Made by a program: the position numbers and the translations under genes
Part shown: positions 34,898-47,232 of the stretch, in pieces
Numbering within the stretch: position 1 is the first letter of the stretch
How the letters are laid out: each line of letters opens with the position of its first letter
The notes under the pieces: generated by a model
The model's input: the letters and a program-made list of their open reading frames with translations, nothing else
What the model was told of the DNA's origin: nothing
The model's database searches: none
NCBI RefSeq assembly: GCF_014805685.1
Contig: NC_060906.1
Coordinates: 22,770,126 to 22,834,125, forward strand
Source: Silurus meridionalis
Lineage: Eukaryota; Chordata; Actinopteri; Siluriformes; Siluridae
Length of the DNA: 64,000 bases
Direction: 5' to 3'

Positions 34898-37800
34898 TCA
34901 GCCGATTATGTGTCCCCTGAGAGCGTCCTGAATAAACTGCAGGCTCCGTTTGTACAGAAACGTGTCCTTCTTCTCGGGTTTGCAGATGTTCAGATGATCC
35001 ACGCCCACTTCTAGGAGATCTCCGACACCCAGATCTGCACGAGGTACAAGAAGATGGGAGTTTAATGAGAATTAATTAGAGATTTTTTCAATATGGCAGT
35101 AAGTGACTGTGCAGAATAGTTCTGTTGAGATTTCGGCTGAATTCTTGGAGATTCATGATATCGGCGTGAACAGACGTGACGAACGTGACTCCACTTATCG
35201 AGAAGCTGTGAAATTGAAACCAAATAATCGTAGACGACTTCTAAAAAATGCTAATGTCTTCTCCTTACAGAAAACTGCATCTTCAGCTCGTTTATGTGAA
35301 ACATCCCTGTGAATGAGCTGTTTCCATGGAAACGGTGAGATTATTAGAACGAGCTAAAGCTGCGATTTGAACTTCTGAGCTTCGTCACGTTGCTGTGTGC
35401 TGATCTGACGTACCTGCTGAATCGGCAGGAACCACTAATATGTTGATCATGGGGCCGACTGACGTAGGCAGGGATTCGGCAAAGCTCAGGATCTTGAACT
35501 CTTTGTCTTTTGCCATGTTGAGGAAATTCTCGTTCAGGTCTCGTAGGGCCGGAGAGTCTGCGTGGAAAGACGAGAATAAACGACCAACACGGACGGAATA
35601 AAACCTGATGGACGGGAAACTGAAGAAAAGAGCCCAACCTTTGCAAAGCTCTCGGACTTCTATGGAGGGGAACAGGAGGAAGCGCACGTTCACGGAGTAC
35701 TCGGCCATGAAGGTGCCTCGGTGAGGGACGCTGTAGAACAACACGCCCTTCGTGTTCTTGACCAAAGAGCTCAGGTCGGGATCCTGAGAGGCATCTAGGA
35801 GCATCTTTTTCACCAGCAGGCCTAAAAAAAAGGTCTGTACAGGACCGCTCGTTCACCTGTAGCTAATAAATAACAAACTGACTGGACCAAGGATTAGAAA
35901 TACATCCTGAACATCTTTATAATCAACCTGTGATTTTGAAACGGATTTATTTTGTAACCGCTTTTGGTTTAAACATCTTTCATTTCCACGTTTTCGCTTT
36001 AAATGACCCACAATGCCATGACACCCTGTCATCCCCCGGCCAGGTTTTTTCTCCAAAGGATTCTTTGGAATCGCTTGCACTAGGAGACCCCACAGTGTAC
36101 AAAGCCAGCGTCATGAAGATCTGCTTCATATGGGTTGGATGTGTTAGATGTGGAAAATCACCTGCTCTTGAACACCTTTGGGATGAATGTAAACTGTGTT
36201 GTGTGTGCAGGAAGTTACAGCTCTACCTCTGCCATGTCAATCTGTATTCTATGTGACTCCCAGGAAATGCCTCGGCCTCCGTAGTGTTGTGATGTGTCAT
36301 TCAAAGTTTTCCCCATTAGATATGATCTTGAATGAAGTGTGATGAAATATGCAGGTTTACCTCTGACCCACCCGTGACTCACCTCCCATACTGTGCGCCA
36401 CCCAAACCACAGGCCGCTCTCCGACTCCTGCGGCTTTCAGCTTCTTCAGCAGTTCTCCGCTTCGATATGCTAAAGACTTCCTGCATACAACTCCATATCA
36501 GTGAACTCACTAGAAAGAATCACCGTCCAAACCGCATTTGTTCTTTCCATTACCTCTGGTTTTCAGCAGGACACTTGGCTTTCCAGTCGCTCAGGTGCGT
36601 GTCGTACTCCACAGACAGAATTCTGAGGTTGGGACAGTCGGCTGCTAACCACGTCTGCAGGTCAGAAAAAAACAATAAGAGGACGAGAAAAGTGAAATAA
36701 ACCAAAGGGGTGAAAAGGTGGACCGCACCTTAGGCCAGCACTCGGTGTAATCCTCGTGTATCCCGTCAGATTTTTCGACATCCGTGAGATCGCAGTCTTT
36801 CTGTCGCCACGTTTTGAAGGCGGCTCCCAGAAGGCCGTGTACAAACAGGACGTCTGCGTTCACGGGCTGCCTGCGTTTAGAAAAATAAACCGCCTTTAAT
36901 ATAAATATATAATGAAGATTATTTTTAATCACTAAACAGTTGTTTTACTGATGCCCCAAGTCTCAAATCAGGACCAAAATCTGCCTTGACGCGCACGTCC
37001 GGCAATTAAAACCGTCCGTGTGGAAACGTAGCAAAAGTTCCGTTTGATGTCCTGATGATTTAAAACACCATAATGACTTTCAAACATTTACATGAATATT
37101 TTGTCTTCATGCTTCATGTTGAGTTCGGATTCAATAATAATCAACATACATTTGCATAAAGCCTCTATATTTTTCCATGCCCATGTTGATTAGAGAATTT
37201 AAAATTTGAAAAGTATTAATTTATCGTACATTTAAAATGTATGATTAAGTTGCGATTAATCACAGGTTACCTTAAATATTTGAATCAATGGACAGCCCTA
37301 ATTTATGTTGGTATTTAATACAGTTTATATACATTTCTAATTAATTCCCATAAATAAGTTTCCAATTTCGAATATTTTCCAAATTCCCCAGATGAAGTTC
37401 CATGGAACCTGCCTCTGATTTCCCCTCTTTCACCACATTGAACCACATAAATCAATTACCTGGTGCGACACTGTGGATGTAAAACATAAACACCATCCTG
37501 GTACTTCTGCACCTCCGTGTCCCGGTCCAGGTTGGCTAAAGCACGTGCAGCGTGGGACGCCTGGATGATGTGAGGAGACTGCGCCATCTCGGCTAGGACT
37601 GGCAACCATCCTACGGCAACACAACAGAATCCCCAGATCATTGGTCAAGTTGTTTTAGGGGTCAGAAAACGTATATTGGTTTTCATCTACATCAAAAGAA
37701 TGATGTAACTACACTACATGGCCAGAAGATGGCGCCGGTGAGATCGGCTGCAGTCATGACGGCTCCTACTTTAATATCAGCACATGGACACTTTAAAAAC

Positions 37801-39629
37801 TGGACTTCTGTCAATATCACTTTCATATACAGATCCATCCCTTCCTGCCTGATTCTTGTACATATATTAATAGTATATACATATGTAGATATATTCTTTT
37901 ATTTTATATTATTTTTATAAAATATTTTGATTATTTTGATCCCTATTTTTATGCCTAATACTTTTATACTTTTTATACTTTATGCTATACACAGGTCTAT
38001 ACACAGGTCTAAACAGAGGTCTATTAAAAGGTCTATATACAGATCTATACAAAGATCTATATGAAGATCTACACAAAGATCTATATGAAGATCTACACAA
38101 AAGTCTATATGCAGGTCTATATGAAGATCTATATAAAAATGTATAGAGAGATCAATACAAAAATCTGTATGATCTATATGTAGATCAATACGAAAGTCTG
38201 TACAGAGATCTATACAGAGGTCTATATGACGTTCTATATGAAGATCTACACGAAGGTCTATATGAAGAGCTATATGAAGGTCTATATGAAGATGTTTACG
38301 ACAGTCTATATAAAGGTCTACGTGAAGGACTATATGAAGATCTACAAAAAGGTCTATATGAAGATCTACACGAAGGTCTTTAGGAAGATCTATATGAAAG
38401 TCTTTAGGAAGATCTTAATGACAGTCTATATGAAGATCTTAATGACAGTCTATATGAAGATCTACGTGAAGGACTATATGAAGATCTACAAAAAGGTCTA
38501 TATGAAGATCTATATGAAAGTCTATATGAAGATCTTAATGACAGTCTATATGAAGATCTTAATGACAGTCTATATGAAGATCTAAACAAAGGTCTATATG
38601 AAGATCTATATGAAGGTCTATATGAAGATCTATATGAAGGTCTATATGAAGATCTTTATGACAGTCTATATGAAGATCTAGATAAAGGTCTATATGAAGG
38701 TCTTTATGAAGATCTTTACGACAGTCTACATGAAGATCTAAACGAAGGTCTATATGAAGATCTACACAAAGGTCTATATGAAGATCTATATGAAAGTCTA
38801 TATGAAGATCTTTATGACAGTCTATATGAAGATCTATATGAAGGTCTATATGAAGATCTACACAAAGGTCTTTATGAAGATCTATATGAAAGTCTATATG
38901 AAGATCTTTACGACAGTCTATATGAAGGTCTACACGAAGGATTATATAAAGATCTACACGAGGGACTATATGAAGATCTACACGAAGGTCTATATGAAGA
39001 TCTAAACGAAGGTCTATATGAAAGTCTATATAAAGATCTTTACGACAGTCTATATGAAGGTCTACACGAAGGTCTATATGAAGATCTACACAAAGGTTAA
39101 TATGAAGATCTACACGAAGGTCTATATGAAGATCTACACGAAGGTCCAAATGAAAGTCTATATGAAGATGGATGTGCGTGTGTGAAGGTTTAGCTGAACC
39201 TGACTGCACTATGTCGTTGTGTAAGCTCTCGTTCAGCGCCAAGTTCCCGATGATGTGCAAGATGTTGCGCTGAATCTTCTGTGAATCCCGTCGAAGCTGG
39301 TAGACCCTCTGTAAAAGCTGCAGTCCTCCGTTGGCAACGATGTGATCACAATGACTCGGGACCTGTGTTGCAGTTTATAAATATTAATACTGAACTTTAT
39401 ACTCTACACTACGCCATGCTGGCACACGGATGGATCACTGATGCTTTACAGATCTTACTGCCAGCAATCATCATTCAGTTCTTCTTCAGTTCATCATTCA
39501 GTATCATCTCTGATATACCTGTATAAAACTGTAATTCATAGAATATTCTACATTATCTTCTATATATCTATAACATCTGTATAACTTTTGTAGTTTTACA
39601 TACAATGTACACATCTTATATTGTAAATG

Positions 39630-39712
<83 letters not shown>

Positions 39713-39984
39713 CGTTACACACATCTAATACAATTTTCTTAAAATTTTCTTTTCTAAGATATATTGTTGTTTTTTTTTTACTGTACCATACGATACTGTA
39801 TCTATCTGTCCATCTGTCTGCCTGCCTGCCCGCCCGTCCATCAGTCTGTACATCCATACTGTCTATCAATCCTGACAGTCTGTCCATCTATCTGTCTGCC
39901 TGTCTGTCTGTCCATTCATTCATCCATCCATCCATCTACCTATCTATCCTGTCTGTCTGTCTGTCCGTCTATCAATCCTATCAA

Positions 39985-40017
<33 letters not shown>

Positions 40018-40067
40018 TCTGTCTGTCTGTCTGTCTATTCATTCATCCATCCATCCAACCATTTACC

Positions 40068-40118
<51 letters not shown>

Positions 40119-40637
40119 TCATTCATTTATCCATCCATCTATCTACCTATTTATCCTGTCTGTCTGTCTGTCTGTCTGTCTGCGTATTCATCCATCCATC
40201 TACCTATCTATCCTGTCTGTCTGTCCATTCATTCATCCATCCATCTACCTATTTATCCTGTCTGTCTGTCTGTCTGTCTGTCCATTCATTCATCCATCCA
40301 TCCATCTACCTATCTATCCTGTCTGTCTGTCTCTCTATGCTTGTTATGTGCGCGTGTGTGTTCTTCACCTTTGAGTGCTGTACGAGGGCCTGCAGGCAGA
40401 AAGACTCCACCTTCTCAGAGGGGATGGAGGTGAGGCTCTGAGTGTAAGGCAGGCCATTTCCTCCGAAACACCACAACCCTCCCTACGACAGGTTAAAAAA
40501 CACCTTCTGACCAATCAGATTGAAGAACACAGCAATGCTGTGGTATAAAACGCTCAACACAATGCCACAATACTTTTATGGATACAATGATAAAAACAAC
40601 AAGAAAAAAAACAAACAAACATGTATTTGATGTGTAT

Positions 40638-40670
<33 letters not shown>

Positions 40671-43600
40671 CCTTACCCGTTGAGAGGCGAGGGACTGAGT
40701 GCTCTCTCTCAGTGCCAGCGAGGTAAAATACTGCACACACTGATCCACCTCTGACTGAGGCAACGAAGCCAGGAGCTGCCTCAAACCATCCTCTATTAGA
40801 TACTCCTGAGGACAGGAGAACGCAGAATTAACACAACAACGAGATCTCATAACGGAGATGATTTCAACAGAGACACGCCAAAGATATACTGTAAATACAC
40901 ATCCAAATACTTACATCCTCCAGTTTAGGCAGTGAGGGTGGGAAAGGAAAAATCGCAGGTCGACGTTCGGAGTCCGAGCCAGACCTATAGCCGTGCGCTG
41001 GTCTATAGACTGAGCCGCTGTCTGGTATTGATAATCTGTGATTGACAGGTCAGTCGGCCAATCAGAAGCCACGCAGAAATAAATGAAATCACAGCGTGAG
41101 CACAAAGATCATAAGTTCAATAAGACCATAATGGCTACAGAGATCTATATACATATATATGTAGAATTTGTCTATTTCATTTAAATATAGATTTTTACCA
41201 CAGAAAAAAGACCCATGCAAAAGAAGTAAATATGCAATGACTGAATGAACATTTAGTTTAATAAAAATCTCTCTCTCTCTTCGTTCCTTCATTTGTTTGT
41301 TCATATTTTCACTTCTTCCTTCTTTCGTTTGTTTGTTACTTCGAGTGTTCCTTTTCCGTTCGTTACTTTATTCCTTCAGTCGTTCCTTCATTCCTTGAAT
41401 CATTCATCCTTCTTTTGTTCATTCCTTCAAGCGTTACTCGTAACTTTTTTTTTCTTCCTTCATCCCTTCATTCCACTCTTTGTTCACTCCATTAGTTGCT
41501 CTTTCCTTATTCCCTTCGTTCAATCCATCGGTCGTTCTTTTGCTCATTCCTTTAGTGTTCCTTTATTCCTTCTTTCATTCCTTTGGTCGTTCTATCATTC
41601 GTTCCTTTCTTTGTCCATTTCTTCGTTCGTTCCTTCTCCCCTTCATTTGTTCCTTCATTCATTCCTTCGGTTGCACCTTCGTTCTTTCCTCCGGTTGTTC
41701 TTTTGTTCCTCCGTTCATTCATTCATTTGTTCCTTCCTTTGGGCATGCCTTTGTTCCTTCGTTCATTCCTTCATTTCTTTGTTCACCATGGACAGATTTT
41801 GGATCCACCATGACCCGGGACTAAATCACTTACTGATCACCTACGCCGCATGATAGAGATTTAAGATCTAGTGGTCAATGTCATCACCCGTTTTATCGTC
41901 TCTTACCCTGCCAGTGTCTGTGTGCCAGGTCCTGTACGGCCTGCAGGCGCTCGGACCGTCTGGACGAGCGGGTTCTCTTCAGCAGAACCCACAGAGCCAA
42001 CTCGTTAGGATCTGCATCCTGATGGCTTATGTGCTCTAACACACAAACACACACACACATAAATCACAGGAAAGAAAAAACCCATCTTATTCTACTTAAA
42101 TAATTCAGCACTAAAATATCTTCCAGGTTCCTCTGCCAGAAGGTTCAGACCTACATTATATAGACAAAAGTTTGTGGGCACCTGACCATAAGATTTATGT
42201 GTTTTTTGAACATCTCATTCCACATTTAATCCCCATTTGCTCTTATAATAATCTCCACTCATCTGGGAAGATGTTTTACTAGATTTTTGTGGTGATTCAT
42301 TCCGCCACAAGAGGGTTTTTAAAGTCAGATACTGATGGAGGTGAGGATGTGAGGAGACCTGGGGTTGAGTCAGCGTGAAAACATTCATCCCAAAGGTGTT
42401 CAAAAGGTTTGGAGCTCTATAGAAGGAGATCTTCCACTCCAACCCATGTAAAGCGTATCTTCATGGAGCTGTGTACAGGGGTGTTTAGATGTTAGATTAG
42501 GTTTGGTTCTTCTAGTTCATCTGAATCCATAGACACCCTATACAATTGTGTGTCTCCATCTCTGTGGTAACAGTTTGTAGAATAAACACATATGGCTGGA
42601 AAGGTCAGGTGTCCCAATACTTTTGCCCATATAGTGTAGTTAATCTTTCAATATGATGAGGGGAAAAAAATCTAGGCTTTACAAAGATCATCTCAGGTGA
42701 ACACTTTACACATTGACACTAATGTTTAGGGTGTGGAGAACTTGTTATGTAAAAAATAAACAAATAATTATTAGTATATCATTTGCATGATTTGTTGCTT
42801 TTTTGCATATTAAAATTTTCACGTAACCCAGAAGGCACTGTATTTACATAACAAACAAACATGGAAACTAGAGGGAGCTCATTACCATCTAAGGGATAAT
42901 TGAGGACTCGAGATGAAATTTCAATAAGTTTCCTCACTGCTTTATGAAGCTCCGTCCTGGCTCTATAGGTCAGAGCTAAACAAACAAACAAACAAACACA
43001 TTTGACCCTATAAACGAGTAGAATATGAACAAAAGAAACGAGTCGTAATGTTTTTATACACTAAGGTCATCAGAGAACATGTTATGACAAAAGCAGGAAC
43101 GTACTGGTCTCTTGTTCGACCTTGGTGATGGGGGTGAGGTAGATAAAAGACTTCTGTTTCTCCTGGAGAATGGCCCGAGTGTCCATGGTGACCGCCTGGT
43201 TCAGCTTGACGACCTCGTAGGCGATGAAAACGCAGCCGCTGTGTAAAGAACAAGGTGTAGAAGAAGAGAAAAGACACCAGGTTTGAAGCTGTTTGTAATT
43301 TCTTTGTTCAGTCTTCTTGCTATTATAGAAGGTTTCTAATAACATATTTAGAAATAAAACTATACAGTGGTTTAGAAAAGTTTTGGAACTTCTATGGTCT
43401 TCTATGGTTGTTAAGAGACACATGCATGTTTCTAGGCAACAAACAGCTATACACGCTCTCCACATCTGGACTGTACGTTCCTCTAAACGTTCAGCTGAAA
43501 TACTTTGCCGTGTCCCAAGATGTTCTTCAACAGTTGGAGGTTTCTTTATGATTCAGTTCACCCCAGAGCAGTTCAATAGGATTGACTGGGCAGAACATTC

Positions 43601-45971
43601 CATGATAGATATCACTCCAGACCACTGTTTGTTCTCGAAATAACTCTTACAGAACTCAGACGTACGCTTCGAGTTGCAGTCCAGACGGAATTACATGATG
43701 TTGAAGTATGGAAAGGTTGCCATGTTGTTTTTTTTCACTTTCTGGAATAAGTCTTCAATATTTTCTGCTCCAAAACAACTCCACCTCCAGGTGTGATTGT
43801 GGGGGTGAGGGAGTCTGATCATATCTTCTCCTCTGTTCTCCATCGTACACAAGTTCTTCTGTTAGAGACAAAAATGTCCCATTTGGACTCCACAGAATTT
43901 CAATTCATTCACTCTCCAATTCTTGTGTGATTTTTTTTTTTTGTTGCCTTTTTACTGAGTTGTTGCATAGAAATAAAACACACGTGCCTCAAAAACTATA
44001 ATACACTCTGTGTCTCTGTATGGCAGAAAATATTTATATTTACCAAAATACTTGATTTATATCAGACTTATCCCAGATCTAGGAGTGATTTCATTTATAT
44101 GATATTTTTTCAGACCAAATAAAATCATTCGATATGATATTGGAATTATGGGGAGATTCAATTTAGGGTTTTTATTATTATTATTGTATTATTTTAAGGC
44201 ATATTTTTATTATTACTATTATAAAAATACATTTCAAATAAATATAATATAGCACTATCATTAATAATAATTATTAATATTTAATAATATTCATGAATTA
44301 ATATTAGTATATAATTAATACATTACAAATAAATATGGTATAGCACTATTATTAATATTTATTAATAATAAAAATATGCATTAGAATAATAAAATAATAA
44401 TAATTATTATTAATAATAGTGCTATATTATATTTATTGGTAATTTATTAATTATATACTAATATTAATTATATACTAATATTAATTCATGAATATTTTCA
44501 TATTTATTTCCTTCAGTATTTTCATGATTCAGTATTCATTTATTTTTTTTGAATAGAGATCAGTATTATTTTACATGCAGTGTTATTATAATTTTTTTTT
44601 TCAGTATCCATTTGAAAAACTATCGGTTTATTAATCGGTTATCAGCAGGTACAATCCAATCTAGGTATCGGTAAAATCCTCCAGTCTATACTAATATAAT
44701 TTCCAAAAATAAAATAGAATGTGTCTTGTATTAAAATCCTCCATAAATTTCAAATCAAGCTAAAAAAAAAGTGACATTAATAAATCAGACAATAGAATCC
44801 GTACCCCAGTACGACGGCACCCGTTACTTTAGCGACTTTACCTGCAAGCAAGAAAGAAATGGAAAGCAGTGAAATGTATAAAACGGTCCACATGAGTCAC
44901 AGCTGTGTGCAAATGTTTACACACCCTAAAAACACATATGAATATGAATATTCTATTTCCAATACTACACTATATAGACAAACGTATTTGGACACCTGAC
45001 TTTTCCAGCCATATAAAGTACTTTTACCACAAATCTTGGAGGTACACAATTGTATAGGATGTCAATGGATTCACTTTGGAGACCAAAACCTGTTCCTGCA
45101 TGACAATGCCCCTGTGCACAAAGCCAGCTTCATGAGATGTTGTGGAAGATCTTCTGCTATAGATTTATGAACCACCTTTGGAATGGCCTCCTCAACTTCT
45201 CACCTAAATCACTACCTGACTTTACTAACACACTTGTATCTGCACAAATCTCCACAAAATCTGGAACATCTTCCCTTATAATAGCAAATGGGGACTAAAT
45301 ATTGGGGACTGCATCGAGATGAAAATGAACGATGCGATACATCGAACTAAAAAAGTATCACGATGCATCGTTTTTGAAATATTTGCGTCAGCAAAAAACG
45401 CTTCATTTATATATAATTATCAGTAGATGCGCTGTACTTTTATTATTTCGAAAGTGATGGATGGTTTGTGACCAATATTTTCTAAGTAGGTCGATTTTAA
45501 ATATATCCTGAGAGTCACAGAATACAGATTAACATGGCAGAGGTAGAGCTGTAACTTCCTGCACACACAGCAGGAAAAGAACGTCTGTTTTTTTGCAATA
45601 CAAAGGCGTGTATGTGAAAGGGAAATGCGTTAGAAGTCAGAAAGCACTTAAGTAAATTGATGTCTGTCGATTTGCTGTCTGTCTTTGCAGGACATCATAT
45701 TCTTTCTATTGAATTTCATCACATTGTGTTGAATCGAATGGAGATTATGGAGATTCTCTTTCCTAATGTTCAGGTGTCCACAAAGGTTGTTTGTCCATAA
45801 AGTGTATCTATACACTATAATAAGCTCTTTTGTAACCTCAGCAGATTTTGAATACAGGGAAAGAACCAAAGAAGACGTACGAAAGTCTTTCCAGGGGACG
45901 ACTTTTTTCAGGCTCTGCCCTGTGGAGCTCAGCCTCCGACACGGGATCAGGCGCAAGGCGGCAACCGACAT
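34898..45971 (-). CDS. serac1: SERAC1, serine active-site-containing protein
   Basis: There are sixteen coding exons (minus strand, 5' to 3'): 45971-45881, 44841-44805, 43238-43105, 42975-42886, 42035-41907, 41035-40915, 40805-40677, 40482-40369, 39362-39200, 37610-37460, 36870-36729, 36654-36554, 36480-36383, 35821-35639, 35557-35414, 35034-34898. With one base added in exon 6 the frame is closed at 654 codons, the human length. The lipase motif AHSMG (36384-36398) then falls at residues 496-500, with the nucleophile at Ser498 as in human. The Arg-rich N-terminus [15 protein letters not shown] fits mitochondrial targeting. An armadillo-like helical middle is followed by a C-terminal alpha/beta-hydrolase domain ([33 protein letters not shown] with the likely catalytic His). 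Human SERAC1 remodels phosphatidylglycerol at mitochondria-ER contacts; its loss causes MEGDEL syndrome. The missing base is near 40948-40952. Confidence 0.96.
36090..36200. mobile_element. Short TIR element family, small fragment
   Basis: It reads 'gtgtacaaagccagcgtcat' to 'cacctttgggatgaatgtaa', an inverted internal piece of the family. It lies in serac1 intron 13. Confidence 0.5.
37976..39172. repeat. 12-bp minisatellite filling a serac1 intron
   Basis: About 100 imperfect tandem copies of a 12-bp unit (tctatatgaaga/g and variants such as tctacacgaagg, tctttatgacag) are present. Many carry AGATCT. The array makes up about 75% of the intron between exons 9 and 10 and ends about 27 bp from the exon 9 donor. 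The period is a multiple of three, so several frames stay open on both strands (up to 233 codons of IDLH/YMKI-type tetrapeptide repeats). These are not genes. Confidence 0.95.
39637..39708. repeat. (CT)n followed by (TA)n
   Basis: A compound microsatellite of about 36 bp CT and then 36 bp TA, in serac1 intron 8. Confidence 0.95.
39797..40336. repeat. Compound (CTGT)n/(CATC)n/(CTAT)n tetranucleotide tract
   Basis: 540 bp of tetranucleotide blocks with a higher-order period: a CTGT run, then attcattcatccatccat, then ctacctatctatcc, repeated about six times. It lies in serac1 intron 8 and ends about 30 bp from the exon 8 donor. Cys/Leu/Ser-rich frames here are artefacts. Confidence 0.95.
40637..40669. 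repeat. (GT)n microsatellite
   Basis: A perfect GT tract of about 32 bp in serac1 intron 7, only about 8 bp from the exon 7 donor. Confidence 0.9.
41280..41790. repeat. Degenerate tetranucleotide repeat (NNTT-type, ttcattcctt/gttcgttc)
   Basis: About 500 bp of interchanging CATT, CCTT, CGTT and TGTT units in serac1 intron 5. Long Ser/Phe-rich frames come from the repeat. Confidence 0.9.
42150..42640. mobile_element. Short TIR element, full-length copy
   Basis: Left end 'acattatatagacaaaagtt' and right end 'caatacttttgcccatatag' followed by 'tgta' are inverted repeats. The internal blocks 'gtgaggagacctggggttga' and 'ggagatcttccactccaacc' are shared with other copies. At about 490 bp this is one of the fullest copies. 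It lies in serac1 intron 4. Confidence 0.7.
43383..43985 (-). mobile_element. Tc1/mariner transposase remnant
   Basis: On the minus strand at about 43530-43580 the sequence reads [14 protein letters not shown]. This matches the conserved end of the Tc1/mariner DDE domain (NPIE-x-LW-x-L) around the last catalytic acidic residue. A stop follows shortly, and the upstream half is eroded. The 43750-43985 part matches the start of the window. It lies in serac1 intron 2. Confidence 0.65.
44966..45310. mobile_element. Copy of the short TIR element family, inverted
   Basis: It starts 'acactatatagacaaacgta', then 'tgcacaaagccagcttcatg' and 'cacaaatctccacaaaatct'. The right terminus is degraded near 45310. 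It lies in serac1 intron 1. Confidence 0.65.
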
Positions 45972-46527
45972 CTGCACAGATGATGGACAAGAACAAACAT
46001 TACCACTAATTACACAGACTTTGGGTTCTTCAGGTGACATGAGTTCAGGGGCAGTGTTTACACTTGTGCAGCTCATTCGTTTATCATTTTAATGCGAATA
46101 TTGTGAAATGAAGTAAAGCTCTGAATATGGATCATTAAAAGTGAACAGGGGGCTAAAGGAAGGATTTCGTAAAGAACAGATAGATCTGGTTATTTTTACA
46201 GCAAGTCAGGTTTTTAGGTCACAATGTGGGTTTAAGTCAAGACAAGGGCTGAATTCAAAATGGCGCCATGCTCCCTATCTAGTGCACTAATATAAGACAG
46301 GACATAACGGCTTCAAGTGCACTTCATATAAAACTACTAGGATTGTTGACATTCAGCCACAGGATTGCTGGAAATCTCCAAGTGGTTTCCCTTTTAGCGA
46401 GGAAATGTTTAATCGGGTAACAATATAGATAAATTGGATATATTTATATTTATATATTGCAAAAAATAAAATGAAAATCACAATTTTACCCAGCCACCAT
46501 CATGTCATCGCGCTTAGGCTTAGGCTT

Positions 46528-46528
<1 letters not shown>

Positions 46529-46578
<50 letters not shown>
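46529..46578. repeat. (TA)n microsatellite
   Basis: A TA tract of about 50 bp upstream of serac1 coding exon 1. Confidence 0.95.
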
Positions 46579-46583
<5 letters not shown>

Positions 46584-46602
46584 AAGCGAAGGGATCATTT
46601 AC

Positions 46603-46765
46603 CTTGTTTTACAGAATTATTAATGCTAGAAATAATGTATTAGAGCTAAAGGGGAATCTCTTCCCAGGTTTCATTTCAGGCAGCAGCAAAACATAAATAA
46701 ACAGGAAGCGACGCGACATTTATCGTAAACTGTCGCGCAGGACGTAAAAACAAAATGGCGCCTAT
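46603..46765 (-). promoter_or_regulatory. Candidate serac1 promoter and noncoding exon 1
   Basis: The acceptor AG directly precedes the serac1 ATG, so a 5' UTR exon must lie upstream. On the minus strand a donor-like AACAAG|GTAAAT ends at 46603. Above it lie CpG-bearing sequence, an ETS-like CGCTTCCTG, and AAAATGGCGCC at 46754-46764 on the plus strand, resembling a YY1 core. The assignment is inference. Confidence 0.35.
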
Positions 46766-47176
46766 GTTTTTATTTCTACCGTATTTACGGCTCTCATGAG
46801 AACGCTGCTTTATGTAGTTGATGAAATCAACATAAAAAAAGGGATCTTGTTAAACAGTATTGATATTGAAGTTACAAAAGAGAAGTAATAATATGTTTTA
46901 GATGGTTGATTCATTTTCCTGCAACATTTTAAAAGTACAAAAGTTTTTGCTTTCAAATGTACTTAAGCACTATGATTTATTATAACTATAATGTTCCTGT
47001 TATCATTTTTATCACAAGACTCTTGTTTTAATCACTTGAAGGTTGACTTAAAAATGTTTGAAACTTTAAAGGACTTACAAGTCGGAAAGCAACCAGAACT
47101 ATGAATACACTCAAAGATCTAAATTCCTCTTTTTTAATGATAAACTATATAGGTATACTCCTCCTTTTTTTTATTT

Positions 47177-47178
<2 letters not shown>

Positions 47179-47232
<54 letters not shown>
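47179..47232. repeat. (TTTC)n microsatellite
   Basis: About 13 tandem TTTC units. Confidence 0.95.

Noticed and set aside
37915..39260. Possible CRISPR-like array or repetitive protein gene
   Set aside because: The 12-bp units are contiguous with no spacers, in a vertebrate intron; the frames are by-products of a period divisible by three.
39764..40441. Cys/Ser/Leu-rich frame of 225 codons
   Set aside because: It is a tetranucleotide repeat; only its tail overlaps serac1 exon 8, on the wrong strand.
1884..40952. nrbp1, maco1 and serac1 as pseudogenes
   Set aside because: All have full intron structures and intact conserved exons apart from a single homopolymer base each; processed or decaying copies would show many lesions.
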